This document shows, piece after piece, positions 54,248-63,607 of a stretch of 64,000 nt of DNA. Position 1 is the stretch's first letter. Each line of letters opens with the position of its first letter. The translations under genes were made by a program, and so were the position numbers. Origin of the DNA: Zoogloea sp. LCSB751 (GTDB lineage Bacteria; Pseudomonadota; Gammaproteobacteria; Burkholderiales; Rhodocyclaceae); NCBI RefSeq assembly GCF_002028455.1, contig NZ_MWUM01000018.1:1-64000 (forward strand). Reading direction: 5' to 3'. A model generated the notes under the pieces. It was given only the letters and a program-made list of their open reading frames with translations, made no database searches and was not told the DNA's origin.

Positions 54248-57200
54248 TCACGCTGGTTCCCCTTGATGCGGTCTAGTCAGCAGCAGAGGCGATGTATATG
54301 TTTTCCCGTCATTCCGGCCATACCTCAAGTAGACCCGATGCACCCGGCCGTCATCGACCAGCTGGACCCTGCCGTCGTGTTGCGCAATGCCATCGACGAA
54401 CAGGCCGGTTTCTTCGTGCTCCGCGACGGCTGAAATTTGCGAGACGTTGATGTGGAACTCCGTTTCCCCGTAGCGGTAACGGATCGTGTATCCCGACCAG
54501 TCGGCAGGCAGACGCGGGGTCAGACGCAGCACGGTGCCTTCGCGCTGCAACCCGAGCAACGACTCTAGGATCAACCGGTACAACCAGCCGGCGGCGCCGG
54601 TGTGCCAACTCCATCCGCCACGCCCGACGTGAGGCTCTGCCGCATAAACATCCGCTGCGACGACGTAGGGTTCCAGCTTGTAAACCGCCACGCCTTCCGC
54701 CGAGCGGGTGTGGTTGACCGGATTGATCAGCCTCAGCACCGACCAGGCGCGCTCCGCATCACCCAGCTCGGCAAAGGCCATCGCGGTCCAGACCGCCGCA
54801 TGGGTGTATTGCCCACCGTTTTCACGCACGCCCGGCACGTAGCCGCGGATGTAGCCCGGAGCCAGGGACGAGGTGTCGAAGGGCGGTGCAAGGAGTCGGA
54901 CCACGCCATTCTCCCGGCTCACCAGATAAGTATCGACGGCATTCATCGCCATGCGCGCCCGCACGGGGTCCGCGGCACCGGACAGCACTGCCCAGCTCTG
55001 CGACACCGAGTCGATGCAGCACTCAGCGTTGCTGCTGGAGCCCAGCGGCGTGCCATCGTCAAAGTAGGCACGGCGATACCACTCACCCTCCTCCCCGTCC
55101 CAGCCATGCTCTTCGAGCGTGTCGCGCAAACGTAGGTTTTCGTTCCGGCACTGCGCGGCGAAGGCCGCATCGCCACGGGCCTCGGCAAGCTTAGCGAACT
55201 GACCGAGCACGGTATACAGGAAGAAGCCCAGCCAGACGCTCTCACCCTGGCCTTCGATTCCAACCCTGTTCATGCCGTCGTTCCAATCACCGGACCCTAT
55301 CAAGGGCAGGCCGCGGGCGCCGAAACGCAGGGAGTGCAAAATGGCCCGCGCGCAGTGCTCGTACAGGCCGGCGACCTTAACCGAGGATGCGGGCTGGTCG
55401 TAATACGAATCCTCCCCCGGATCGACCGGGCGGCCTTCGAGAAACGGCACTGTCTCGTCGAGTACGCCCGCATCGCCGGTCACCGCGACATAGCGGCATA
55501 CCGCCAGCGGCAGCCAAAGGGCGTCGTCGGAACAATGGGTGCGCACCCCCCGCCCCATCGGCGGATGCCACCAGTGCTGGACGTCCCCCTCGACGAACTG
55601 GCGGCTGGCGCAGAGCAGCAGATGAGCCCGGACTCGCGCCGGTTCGGCATGGACCAAGGCCATCACGTCCTGCAACTGGTCACGGAAGCCGAAGGCGCCG
55701 CCCGACTGGTAATAGCCACCGCGCGCCCACAAGCGGCAGGCCAGTGTCTGGTAGATCAGCCAGCCATTGACCAACACATCGACCGCGGGGTCGGGCGTTT
55801 CGATGTGCACTGCGCCGAGCGTGCGGCGCCAATAGGCATGCACCGCATCGAGGGCCCGGTGCGCTTCGCCAACGCCCTGGACACGTGCGGCCAGGCGGTC
55901 GGCCTCCTCCGCATCGCCAGCGACACCGAGGCGGAAGGCCATCTCCCGCGTCTGGCCGGCGGCCAGTTCGAAGCCCGACTGGATCGCCGCGCAGGGGTCC
56001 AGCCCGCCGCCGACCCGGCCCGACAGCCCGGTGCGCTGCATGGCCGAGGGCTTGCGCAGGGAGCCGTGGCGCCCGATGAACTCGCTGCGATCGGCGCTCA
56101 GACCGACCGCCTCGTCGGCATGGAAGAAGGCGACGCGGCCCGGGAAGTCGATGCTGTAGGCGTTGCGGGCCGTCAGCGCACCGCTGTGCGGCGCGATCTC
56201 GGTGATCACATGCATGGCTGATTTCTCGCGCAGGTCGCCCATCACCCATTCCACGTAGCCCGTGGCCGAGAGGTAGCGCGGTCGTCCGGACTCGTTGTTC
56301 AACTTCAACAGCGAGAACTTGACCGCCATGTCCACCGCCACAAACACTGTGAGCTCCGAGTGGATCCCGTCCACGCGGGTTTCAAAGACGCTGTAGCCGA
56401 AGCCGTGACGGATCGTGTAGGCCGCATCCGCCGGCGCCGGCAAGGGCGTGGGCGACCACACCCGGCCGCTTTCCTCGTCGCGCAGATAGATCGCTTCGCC
56501 GCTGGGGTCGCATAAGGGGTCGTTGTGCCACGGCGTCAGGCGGAACTCGTGGGCGTTCTCGCTCCAGGTGTAGGCGCCGCCGCTTTCCGAAATCAGCGTC
56601 CCGAAGTGCGGATTGGCCAGTACATTCGACCACGGGGCCGGCGTCGGAGCGGCGGAGTGCACGGTGATGACGTATTCGCAGCCATCCGGAGTGAAACCGC
56701 CAAGCCCGTTGGCAAGGATCAGCTCATCCTCGGCCGGAGCCGCCAGCGGCGCCCGGCCCGGAGGTTCGGGACGGTAGGGCCGGATCGGCACCAGCGGCGG
56801 CATGTTGGTGACCGCCTGCACCCGGTGATCGAGCTGCTCGGCCAGCGTGCCCCGGCAATCGGAGAGGATCACACGGGCGACGGCCTGGAACAGCAGCCGG
56901 TCCTCGACGGAGATTTGCTCGACCGGGCGGACGAAGATGTTCCCCGGCCGGTCGCCCAGACCACCGCTGCCAGAGGCGACGAGGTCGATGATCTGCTCCT
57001 GCAGACGTTGCCGGTAGCCGGCGTGGTCCTCGTTCCAGATCACCAGGTCCACCGCCAGGCCCTTCAGGCGCCAGTAGGCGTGTGCCTGCACGAGCTGGCG
57101 CACCAGCTCGATGTTGGCGGCATCACCGATCTGCAGCAACACGATAGGCAGGTCCCCGGAGATGGTATAGCCCCACAAGCCCGACTGACCGCGGCGGTTC

Positions 57201-60200
57201 TTGACGAGGAGTGCGGTTTCGGCACGCAGCGCCGGGCTGGCGTACAGCACCGCGCCGGCCAGGCGGGCATAGAGCTGGGCATCCGCCTCCACCGCGTTGA
57301 GCTGCTGCAATTCCACTTCGCTATGGGTCCACGCCAGGTCGAAGACGCGGTCGGCAAGATGGCGATCCCGATACTTGCCGACCAGGCACAGCGCCGCGTC
57401 GTGGCTGTCAGCCATGCCGGTGACGATGTCGACACTGGTGGACTGCTCCGGGTCGAGGAAGAAGCGCTGGCGGATAGCGACGATAGGGTCGAGCACCGGC
57501 CCCGCGCTGCCGGACAATGGGCCGGTTTCGCTCAGAGCCAGAGGGAATGCGGTGGTCCGCGTGCGTCCAATGAAACGGGCGCGGTCGGTCTCCCACGAGA
57601 CGGCATCCACCTCCACGCCATGCACGGCCATCACATGCAGCATCCACGGCGTCGCTTCTTCAGGGGAGCGCGGCCGGCGCATGCACAGGATGGCCTGCTG
57701 CTGCGGCAGGATTTCGGTCTGCACGAACAGCTTGCTGAAGGCCGGATGAAGGGCGTCGGCTGCCGGCGGGGCAATCACTACTTCGGCGTAGCTGGTGATT
57801 TCGATCTCCCGGCGGCGGGACGAACGGTTGGTCAGGCGAACGCGGCGCAGCTCGATGTCGTCTTCCGGCGAAACAACGATCTCTGTGTAGGTTTCGATAT
57901 CGCCGTCGGGTTCGACGGGATCGCAGCGCCGGAACTCCACCCGCCCTTCCGAGAGGATCGCCTCGTAATCCGTCGGCCGGTGGCAGGTCGGCTGATGGGC
58001 GGTGGACCAGAACAGTCCGCTGGCCACGTCGCGGATGTAGCAGAACGAACCCTGGTCGTCGCACGCACCGTCCTCCCTCCAACGGGTGACAGCCAGGTCG
58101 CGCCAGCGGCTGTAGCCGCTGCCGGCGTTGTTGATCATCACCCGATAACGGCCGTTGGACAGCAGCTGGACTTCGGGTGTGGGGGTATCCGGCGTATTGA
58201 ACATCCGCACCGGAGTGGCCTGCGGAATGACCCGCGCGCGCAAGCCGGAGAGCTCGGCGGCATGGGAGAACAGGCCGGCGGCCCGCGGCACCCGCTCCTG
58301 GAGCAGCGGCATGACCGCCTGGAACAGGCGCTCCGACTCGAAGCGGCGCTGTATCGGACGATCCAAGATGAGCCAGGCCAGGGCCAGCAGGCTCATGCCC
58401 TGGTGGTGGGCCATGAAGGCCCGTACCACCGCCCTGGCCTGCCCGCGGCGCTGGCGGGCGGGTGTGTAATCGATGGCTTCGAAGAAGCCGAACTGGCCCA
58501 TGAAACCCTCTGCAGCCAGGCGCCGGAGATTGGCACAGGCGGCCACGGGCGCGACCATCAGCGCCATCACCGAAGCGTAGGGCGCGACGACCAGATCCTC
58601 GACCAGGCCGGGCTTGAGGCCCAGCCCGGGCACGCCAAAGGCGCGGTACTGGTAGATCAGCTGGGCATCGACCGTGTTGTAGGCCGATTCGGACATGCCC
58701 CAGGGCACACCGCGTTGCCGGCCGTATTCGATCTGGCGGGCAACCGCCGCCTTGCAGGTCTGATCGAGCAGCGTGCGCTCGTAGGTCGGCATCACCAACT
58801 GCGGCATCAGGTACTCGAACATCGACCCGCTCCACGACAGGAGCACCGGCTCGCCGCCGGCCCTGGTCAGCAGGCGCCCCAGGGCAAACCAGCTTTCCTT
58901 CGGCAAGGCCCCCTGGGCAATGCCGACAAAACTCGCCAGCCGCGCCTCCGAGGCCAGCAGGTCGTAGCAACTGGCATCCGCGCGCCGGTTCTGCACGTTG
59001 TAGCCGATGCTCAACAGGTGCCGCGAGGCGTCGAACAGGAAGTCGTAATCCATCTGCGCCAGCGCCACGCACTGCTGCGCCAGGGCTTCGATGACGGCCA
59101 TGCGTTCACTGGCGCGGGCGCTCCCTTCGGCGAGCGCGTGCTGGAGATCAATGAGCCAGGTGCGCTGGGCGGCACTGTCCGCGCCATCGAGCCGTGCTTG
59201 CAGAGACGGGCCGAGCACACGGTCGAGCGTTGCCGACGTGCGCAGGGTCGGCAGTCCGATCTCGCCGAACAGCCAGTCCGGCACGTCGTCCAGCCCTGCG
59301 GGCGGCTTCCCGAGTGCGAGCCACGGGGCCAGAAACTCGATCTCGCTTCGTACGCTCCGGAGCTGCTCAGTCAGCGCCTGCGCCCAGCGGCTCGCCTCCA
59401 GCGCGGGAGGGGTCGCGTCGCCGCTGGCGAGCCGGCTGGCGGTGTATGCCACGACAGCGTCGGCATCGGCCGTCAGTTCACCAAGAATCTCCCGTAGCGC
59501 CGGCAGCGTGCCTGGAAGCGCGGCCACCGCCGCGTCCAGCGCCGCCCGCAACGCCGTCAGCGGGCTCTCCGCGACGGGGGCTAGCGTCTCGGAGAGTAGC
59601 GCGACGGTGTCGCCGAGGCCGTCGAAGACCTTGGGCGACACGATCCGCTCATCGGCAAGAGCGAGCTGCCCCGCCCTCAGGGTCAATAGATGGCCGGCGA
59701 GGTTGCCGCTGTCCACCGTCGACACGTACAGCGGCTGCAGGGCCTGCAGGGTCTGGGTGTCGTACCAGTTATAGAAATGGCCCCGGTAGCGCTCCAGCCC
59801 ATCCAGCGTGCGTAAGGTATGGGCGGTTCGCTCGACAAGCGGGCCGCCAAGGATGTAGCCAAAGTCGTAAGCCGCCAGATTGGCCAGCAGCGCCAACCCG
59901 ATGTTGGTCGGTGAAGTACGATGGGCCAGCGTGGCAACCCGATACTCCTGGTAGTTGTCAGGCGGCAACCAATTATCGGCCGGGCCGACGAAGGTATCGA
60001 AGAACGACCAGGTGCGCCGCGCCAGCCCGCGCAGGAAGCGCGTCTGCTCTGCCGTCAGCACCGCCCGGCGGACAGCCAGGGGGCGACTGATCCACCAGGC
60101 CAGCACCGGCGACGCAAACCACAACAGCAGCACCGGTCCGGCCACCCACAGCGCCGTCGGCGCCACGGCGACCAGACCGAGCGCAATCGCCACGCTCAAC

Positions 60201-63097
60201 AGCGGGGCGCTCGACATCCGCCGGTAGGAGGCGATCAGGCCATTGCGGGACTGGGTTCCCAGCACCCGCTCGATCTCGCTCGACGGACACCATTCGAGCA
60301 ATCTCCGGTGGCTCGCCCCCATGCGCCACAAGGTACGGGCGATGGCCTCCAGGCTGAAGGAGGCCTCGTACGGCAAGCAGGCGAATTCGAAGCCGAGTTG
60401 CGCAAGCCTACGGGACAAGGCGTTCAACACGACCGCCAGGTGCTGTTTGAGCAGCATCTCGTCCGGCAGGCGGAGCAGGTCGACGGTGGCCGCGCACACG
60501 CTCGGCAACAGCAGGATGCCGATCAGCGACGCCGTCCATAGCAGGGATGGTTTCAGGAACAGCCAGCCCAGCACCAGCAGGAGCAGCTGTGCGCCTGGAA
60601 CGAGGCTGCGCCGCAGGTTGTCCGCCAGTTTCCATTGAGACAGGAGCGACAGCGGATTGGTCTGGCGGTGGGTATCAGCCCCGTCGGGACCGTCCTTGCA
60701 GGCACAGGGCACCTTGGGCAGCAGCCAGGCGAGGAGCTGCCAGTCACCGCGAATCCAGCGATAACGCCGGCTTACATCGACGCTGTAACTGGCCGGGTGA
60801 TCTTCGTAGAGCAGGCCGTCGCTCAACAGCCCGGCCCGGGCATAGCAGCCTTCCAGCAGGTCGTGGCTGAGAATCCGGTTGTCGGGAAAGCGCCCCCCCA
60901 GCGCGCGCTCGAAGGCATCCACATCGTAAATGCCCTTACCGATGAAGGAGCCTTCGCCAAACAGGTCCTGGTACACATCGGAGATGGCACGGGTATAGGG
61001 GTCGATACCCGCCTCGGCACCGAACAGCTGGGCGTAGCGCGACCGGCATGCGCCGGGGAGGCTGATTCCCACGCGGGGTTGCAGGATGCCGTAACCGGCC
61101 ACGACCCGCCCTTTATTCTCGTCGTAGACCGGCTGGTTGAGCGGGTGGGCCATGGCGCCGACGAACTGGCGGACCGCGTCCTGGGCCAACTGCGTGTCGG
61201 TGTCGAGGGTGATGACGTACTTCACGCCGGCCAGGATCGCCGTGTCGCCGACGATCGTCGCAAAGCCCTCTCCCCCGCTGCCGCGCAGCAGCGCGTTGAG
61301 GTCGGCCAGCTTGCCGCGCTTGCGCTCGCTGCCCATCCAGCTGCGCTCCTGCGGATTCCAGCGCCGCGGGCGGTGGAACAGGAAGAAGATGTCCTGCCCC
61401 TCCGCGGCATAGCTCGCATTGAGGGTCTCGATACCGGCCCGCGCCTGCGCCACCAGCGCATCGTCCGTGGGGAGCGAGGCCTGCGGCGCATCGAGGAAAT
61501 CCGTGAGCAAGCCGAAATGCACGCAGCCGTCACGGTTGGCCAGGAAGCGGACCTCCAGCGCTTCGAGCAGGTTTGCGACGCCCGCCGGATTGCTCAACAT
61601 CGTTGGCACCACCACCAGGCTGCGACATTGCGCCGGAATGCCGGTCGAGAAATCCATCCGCGGCAAGGAATGTGGCTTCACCAGCAAGGTGGCCAGCCAG
61701 TTGCTCAGTGCCACCGCAAGCTGGCTGGTGACCGGCAGCGTCAGCAGCGCGAGCGGCAACAACGCCCAGACCGGCCATTCGGCCGCCAGGGCTGCGTACA
61801 GCAACGCGGCGCTGACGATCGCTGCGATCAGCGCGATGCCGCCCAGGTACAGCGGCAGGGCTACGCGGGATGCCGTCCGGCGCAGGCTCTCCACGGTGCC
61901 GGGGTGCGTTCCCGCCACCCGCTCAAGTTCAGACCGGCCTGCATCGATGAGGTAATAGCCGACATGGGCGGTTCTTGCGTCGCCAGCGCCTGACGCCCGG
62001 GCCAGGTCCACCGCCTTCAGGGCCACCTCGTGCTCGGTGAGGGCGCTCTTCTTGGCGATCTCTTCGGTGGCGTGGCGATAGCGGTCGCGGGTTGCAAAGT
62101 CCATCCGTACATAGACACCGCCGGGGTCGTCGCGCAGGGTCTGCTCGACCAGGCTCAGGCTCTCGACGAAATCCCGCCAGTCCATCGCCCCCAGCACGCG
62201 CAGGCTGCCGATGCTGTTGCTGATGGAGACCTGGTCAGCGGCCTGGCGCTGGTTCTCCGCTTGCACCACGCCGGCGATGCTCAGGCCAGACTGCGCCAGG
62301 CGCTGCTCGATCCAGCTCAGAGGCAAGGCCAGTGCGGGTCCCCGTCCCTGCAGGCGGCGCGCCAACTCGGCGACAAAGGCACCGGCCATCGGCGGCTCCG
62401 AGCGGACCATGTCGGCAACGACCAGGATCAGGTCTTTGCCATCGGTCTCAATAGCCTCGGTCATCCGGTCCGCCCAAGTGTCGGCCAGCCCCCGTTCGCC
62501 CCAGCCGGCCGCGATCCCCACGCTGACCCGCCTGAGGTTCTCGATGACCGCCAAGCGCAGCATGATCGGAATCGCCCACAACTCGCCCAGCTTGAGCGGC
62601 GCGACACTCTGGTAGCTCGCAACGAAGCGGCCCAGGCTTTCCGCGTCCACCCGGCCATCGCCATGGGCTACGGCCTCGAGGGCGATGTCGTACACCCTTG
62701 GCCGCCCGGCCAGGGCCAGCGCGCCATTCAGGTGCGGAAGTTCGCGGCTGTACCCCTCCGGCAGCAACCGCCGGGCCATGCGGATCTGCTCTTCGATGAG
62801 ATAGAAATTGTCGAGCAGCCACTCGCCGGCCGGCGCAATGCGCCGATTATCGGCGACCGCCTCGGTGAGCAGACGACAGGCATCGAAGAGCGTGTGCTCG
62901 TTGTCTGCCAGGCGAGCCAGCAACCGGTCGGGCACGAACGGTCCACGGGCAAGGGTATGGGAGCCGGCAAGCGCTTTGCCGTGCAAGGCCATCTGGTCGG
63001 CGCTGAACAGTTCCGCCCGCAGCGGGGGTTCGTCAACTGCCGACGCGTGGGGGCCGCGCTTGCTGAAGAACAGGGCCTTCAACGGTCTGTAGCGCAT
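54248..63097 (-). CDS. ndvB: Cyclic beta-1,2-glucan synthase (GT84 plus GH94 modules)
   Basis: From ATG 63097 (MRYRPLKALFF) the protein has 2949 residues. Membrane helices occur near residues 410-500, 840-880 and 970-1010. Between them lies the GT84 glucosyltransferase domain: VITLDTDTQ near 630 and RRYRWIRGDWQ near 780. A glycoamylase-like domain follows at about 1060-1540 (ending GFFEAIDYTPAR). Two GH94-type regions come next, the first from about 1630 (PTPEVQLLSNGRYRVM). The second starts near 2125 (LANGLGGFTPDG) and has the catalytic Asp in SGDWNDGMNRVG near 2600. NdvB/Cgs enzymes make, trim and cyclise periplasmic beta-1,2-glucans used in osmoadaptation and host contact. No exporter gene (ndvA type) is adjacent. 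Confidence 0.9.
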   Translation of the reverse strand: MRYRPLKALFFSKRGPHASAVDEPPLRAELFSADQMALHGKALAGSHTLARGPFVPDRLLARLADNEHTLFDACRLLTEAVADNRRIAPAGEWLLDNFYLIEEQIRMARRLLPEGYSRELPHLNGALALAGRPRVYDIALEAVAHGDGRVDAESLGRFVASYQSVAPLKLGELWAIPIMLRLAVIENLRRVSVGIAAGWGERGLADTWADRMTEAIETDGKDLILVVADMVRSEPPMAGAFVAELARRLQGRGPALALPLSWIEQRLAQSGLSIAGVVQAENQRQAADQVSISNSIGSLRVLGAMDWRDFVESLSLVEQTLRDDPGGVYVRMDFATRDRYRHATEEIAKKSALTEHEVALKAVDLARASGAGDARTAHVGYYLIDAGRSELERVAGTHPGTVESLRRTASRVALPLYLGGIALIAAIVSAALLYAALAAEWPVWALLPLALLTLPVTSQLAVALSNWLATLLVKPHSLPRMDFSTGIPAQCRSLVVVPTMLSNPAGVANLLEALEVRFLANRDGCVHFGLLTDFLDAPQASLPTDDALVAQARAGIETLNASYAAEGQDIFFLFHRPRRWNPQERSWMGSERKRGKLADLNALLRGSGGEGFATIVGDTAILAGVKYVITLDTDTQLAQDAVRQFVGAMAHPLNQPVYDENKGRVVAGYGILQPRVGISLPGACRSRYAQLFGAEAGIDPYTRAISDVYQDLFGEGSFIGKGIYDVDAFERALGGRFPDNRILSHDLLEGCYARAGLLSDGLLYEDHPASYSVDVSRRYRWIRGDWQLLAWLLPKVPCACKDGPDGADTHRQTNPLSLLSQWKLADNLRRSLVPGAQLLLLVLGWLFLKPSLLWTASLIGILLLPSVCAATVDLLRLPDEMLLKQHLAVVLNALSRRLAQLGFEFACLPYEASFSLEAIARTLWRMGASHRRLLEWCPSSEIERVLGTQSRNGLIASYRRMSSAPLLSVAIALGLVAVAPTALWVAGPVLLLWFASPVLAWWISRPLAVRRAVLTAEQTRFLRGLARRTWSFFDTFVGPADNWLPPDNYQEYRVATLAHRTSPTNIGLALLANLAAYDFGYILGGPLVERTAHTLRTLDGLERYRGHFYNWYDTQTLQALQPLYVSTVDSGNLAGHLLTLRAGQLALADERIVSPKVFDGLGDTVALLSETLAPVAESPLTALRAALDAAVAALPGTLPALREILGELTADADAVVAYTASRLASGDATPPALEASRWAQALTEQLRSVRSEIEFLAPWLALGKPPAGLDDVPDWLFGEIGLPTLRTSATLDRVLGPSLQARLDGADSAAQRTWLIDLQHALAEGSARASERMAVIEALAQQCVALAQMDYDFLFDASRHLLSIGYNVQNRRADASCYDLLASEARLASFVGIAQGALPKESWFALGRLLTRAGGEPVLLSWSGSMFEYLMPQLVMPTYERTLLDQTCKAAVARQIEYGRQRGVPWGMSESAYNTVDAQLIYQYRAFGVPGLGLKPGLVEDLVVAPYASVMALMVAPVAACANLRRLAAEGFMGQFGFFEAIDYTPARQRRGQARAVVRAFMAHHQGMSLLALAWLILDRPIQRRFESERLFQAVMPLLQERVPRAAGLFSHAAELSGLRARVIPQATPVRMFNTPDTPTPEVQLLSNGRYRVMINNAGSGYSRWRDLAVTRWREDGACDDQGSFCYIRDVASGLFWSTAHQPTCHRPTDYEAILSEGRVEFRRCDPVEPDGDIETYTEIVVSPEDDIELRRVRLTNRSSRRREIEITSYAEVVIAPPAADALHPAFSKLFVQTEILPQQQAILCMRRPRSPEEATPWMLHVMAVHGVEVDAVSWETDRARFIGRTRTTAFPLALSETGPLSGSAGPVLDPIVAIRQRFFLDPEQSTSVDIVTGMADSHDAALCLVGKYRDRHLADRVFDLAWTHSEVELQQLNAVEADAQLYARLAGAVLYASPALRAETALLVKNRRGQSGLWGYTISGDLPIVLLQIGDAANIELVRQLVQAHAYWRLKGLAVDLVIWNEDHAGYRQRLQEQIIDLVASGSGGLGDRPGNIFVRPVEQISVEDRLLFQAVARVILSDCRGTLAEQLDHRVQAVTNMPPLVPIRPYRPEPPGRAPLAAPAEDELILANGLGGFTPDGCEYVITVHSAAPTPAPWSNVLANPHFGTLISESGGAYTWSENAHEFRLTPWHNDPLCDPSGEAIYLRDEESGRVWSPTPLPAPADAAYTIRHGFGYSVFETRVDGIHSELTVFVAVDMAVKFSLLKLNNESGRPRYLSATGYVEWVMGDLREKSAMHVITEIAPHSGALTARNAYSIDFPGRVAFFHADEAVGLSADRSEFIGRHGSLRKPSAMQRTGLSGRVGGGLDPCAAIQSGFELAAGQTREMAFRLGVAGDAEEADRLAARVQGVGEAHRALDAVHAYWRRTLGAVHIETPDPAVDVLVNGWLIYQTLACRLWARGGYYQSGGAFGFRDQLQDVMALVHAEPARVRAHLLLCASRQFVEGDVQHWWHPPMGRGVRTHCSDDALWLPLAVCRYVAVTGDAGVLDETVPFLEGRPVDPGEDSYYDQPASSVKVAGLYEHCARAILHSLRFGARGLPLIGSGDWNDGMNRVGIEGQGESVWLGFFLYTVLGQFAKLAEARGDAAFAAQCRNENLRLRDTLEEHGWDGEEGEWYRRAYFDDGTPLGSSSNAECCIDSVSQSWAVLSGAADPVRARMAMNAVDTYLVSRENGVVRLLAPPFDTSSLAPGYIRGYVPGVRENGGQYTHAAVWTAMAFAELGDAERAWSVLRLINPVNHTRSAEGVAVYKLEPYVVAADVYAAEPHVGRGGWSWHTGAAGWLYRLILESLLGLQREGTVLRLTPRLPADWSGYTIRYRYGETEFHINVSQISAVAEHEETGLFVDGIAQHDGRVQLVDDGRVHRVYLRYGRNDGKTYTSPLLLTRPHQGEPA

Positions 63098-63606
63098 GCT
63101 CGGCGCGCTCACGGCAAGACTGCGTGCGACAAGGCCCCGATTGCGAGGAGCGCCGGGCAGGTCACCCGCCCAGGCAGTAAAAGCGTGTTGTCGTACACAA
63201 GGACAGGAGACTGCGGGTAATGAAGCAGGACTGTTGGCATGGGGAACCTTCCGCCGTTCGCCATGCAACGGCTGGCGATGGACCGGAGTGCCTAGCCTTC
63301 AACCGTGCTGGCGGCAAACAGGCATGTCCTCCACGTCGTGGCCAGGCCAATCCGCAGCCCGTCGCAAACGCCAGAGAACATGGCGAAACCTCCCTTGAAG
63401 CCTAGCGCCTGGACCTGCGTGGGTCGGTGCGCTCTCGCACATAAGGAGGGTCGGCGAATGCGGGAGTCATCGCCTGTGTGTTCCAACGCACCGACCCCGC
63501 CGAGACCAGGCCCCATTCTTCAACTGCGCCTCAGAACCGTATCGGGCACAAGCACTGAACGGTCTCCGGACGCATCACATCAATGCGTAGTCATAAAGGA
63601 TCAATA
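63098..63606. other. 509-bp region upstream of ndvB with a dyad and a possible short ORF
   Basis: This divergent region must contain promoters for ndvB (minus) and the exported-protein gene (plus). It holds the inverted repeat at 63421-63497 and the short frame at 63458-63607. Nothing else was recognised. Confidence 0.5.
63421..63497. repeat. Inverted repeat, 11-bp perfect arms, 55-bp loop
   Basis: GGGTCGGTGCG (63421-63431) is exactly inverted as CGCACCGACCC (63487-63497). As RNA the arms would pair and enclose the AAGGAGG at 63443-63449 and the start of the short frame at 63458, which suggests a leader structure rather than a protein-binding dyad. Confidence 0.5.
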
Positions 63607-63607
63607 A
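63458..63607 (+). CDS. Possible 49-residue leader peptide
   Basis: ATG 63458 follows AAGGAGG at good distance. The frame ends in TAA whose last base is the A of the next gene's ATG (TAATG), a typical coupling arrangement. The peptide is Pro/Ser/Thr-rich with no known domain, and the downstream gene also has its own AAAGGA, so this may be chance. Confidence 0.3.
   Translation: MRESSPVCSNAPTPPRPGPILQLRLRTVSGTSTERSPDASHQCVVIKDQ

Noticed and set aside
56525..59497. A 990-codon open frame on the plus strand opposite ndvB
   Set aside because: It is antisense to conserved glycoamylase and GH94 motifs; high GC content keeps stops rare in this frame. Its translation is rich in Arg/Gly/His/Gln without any domain.
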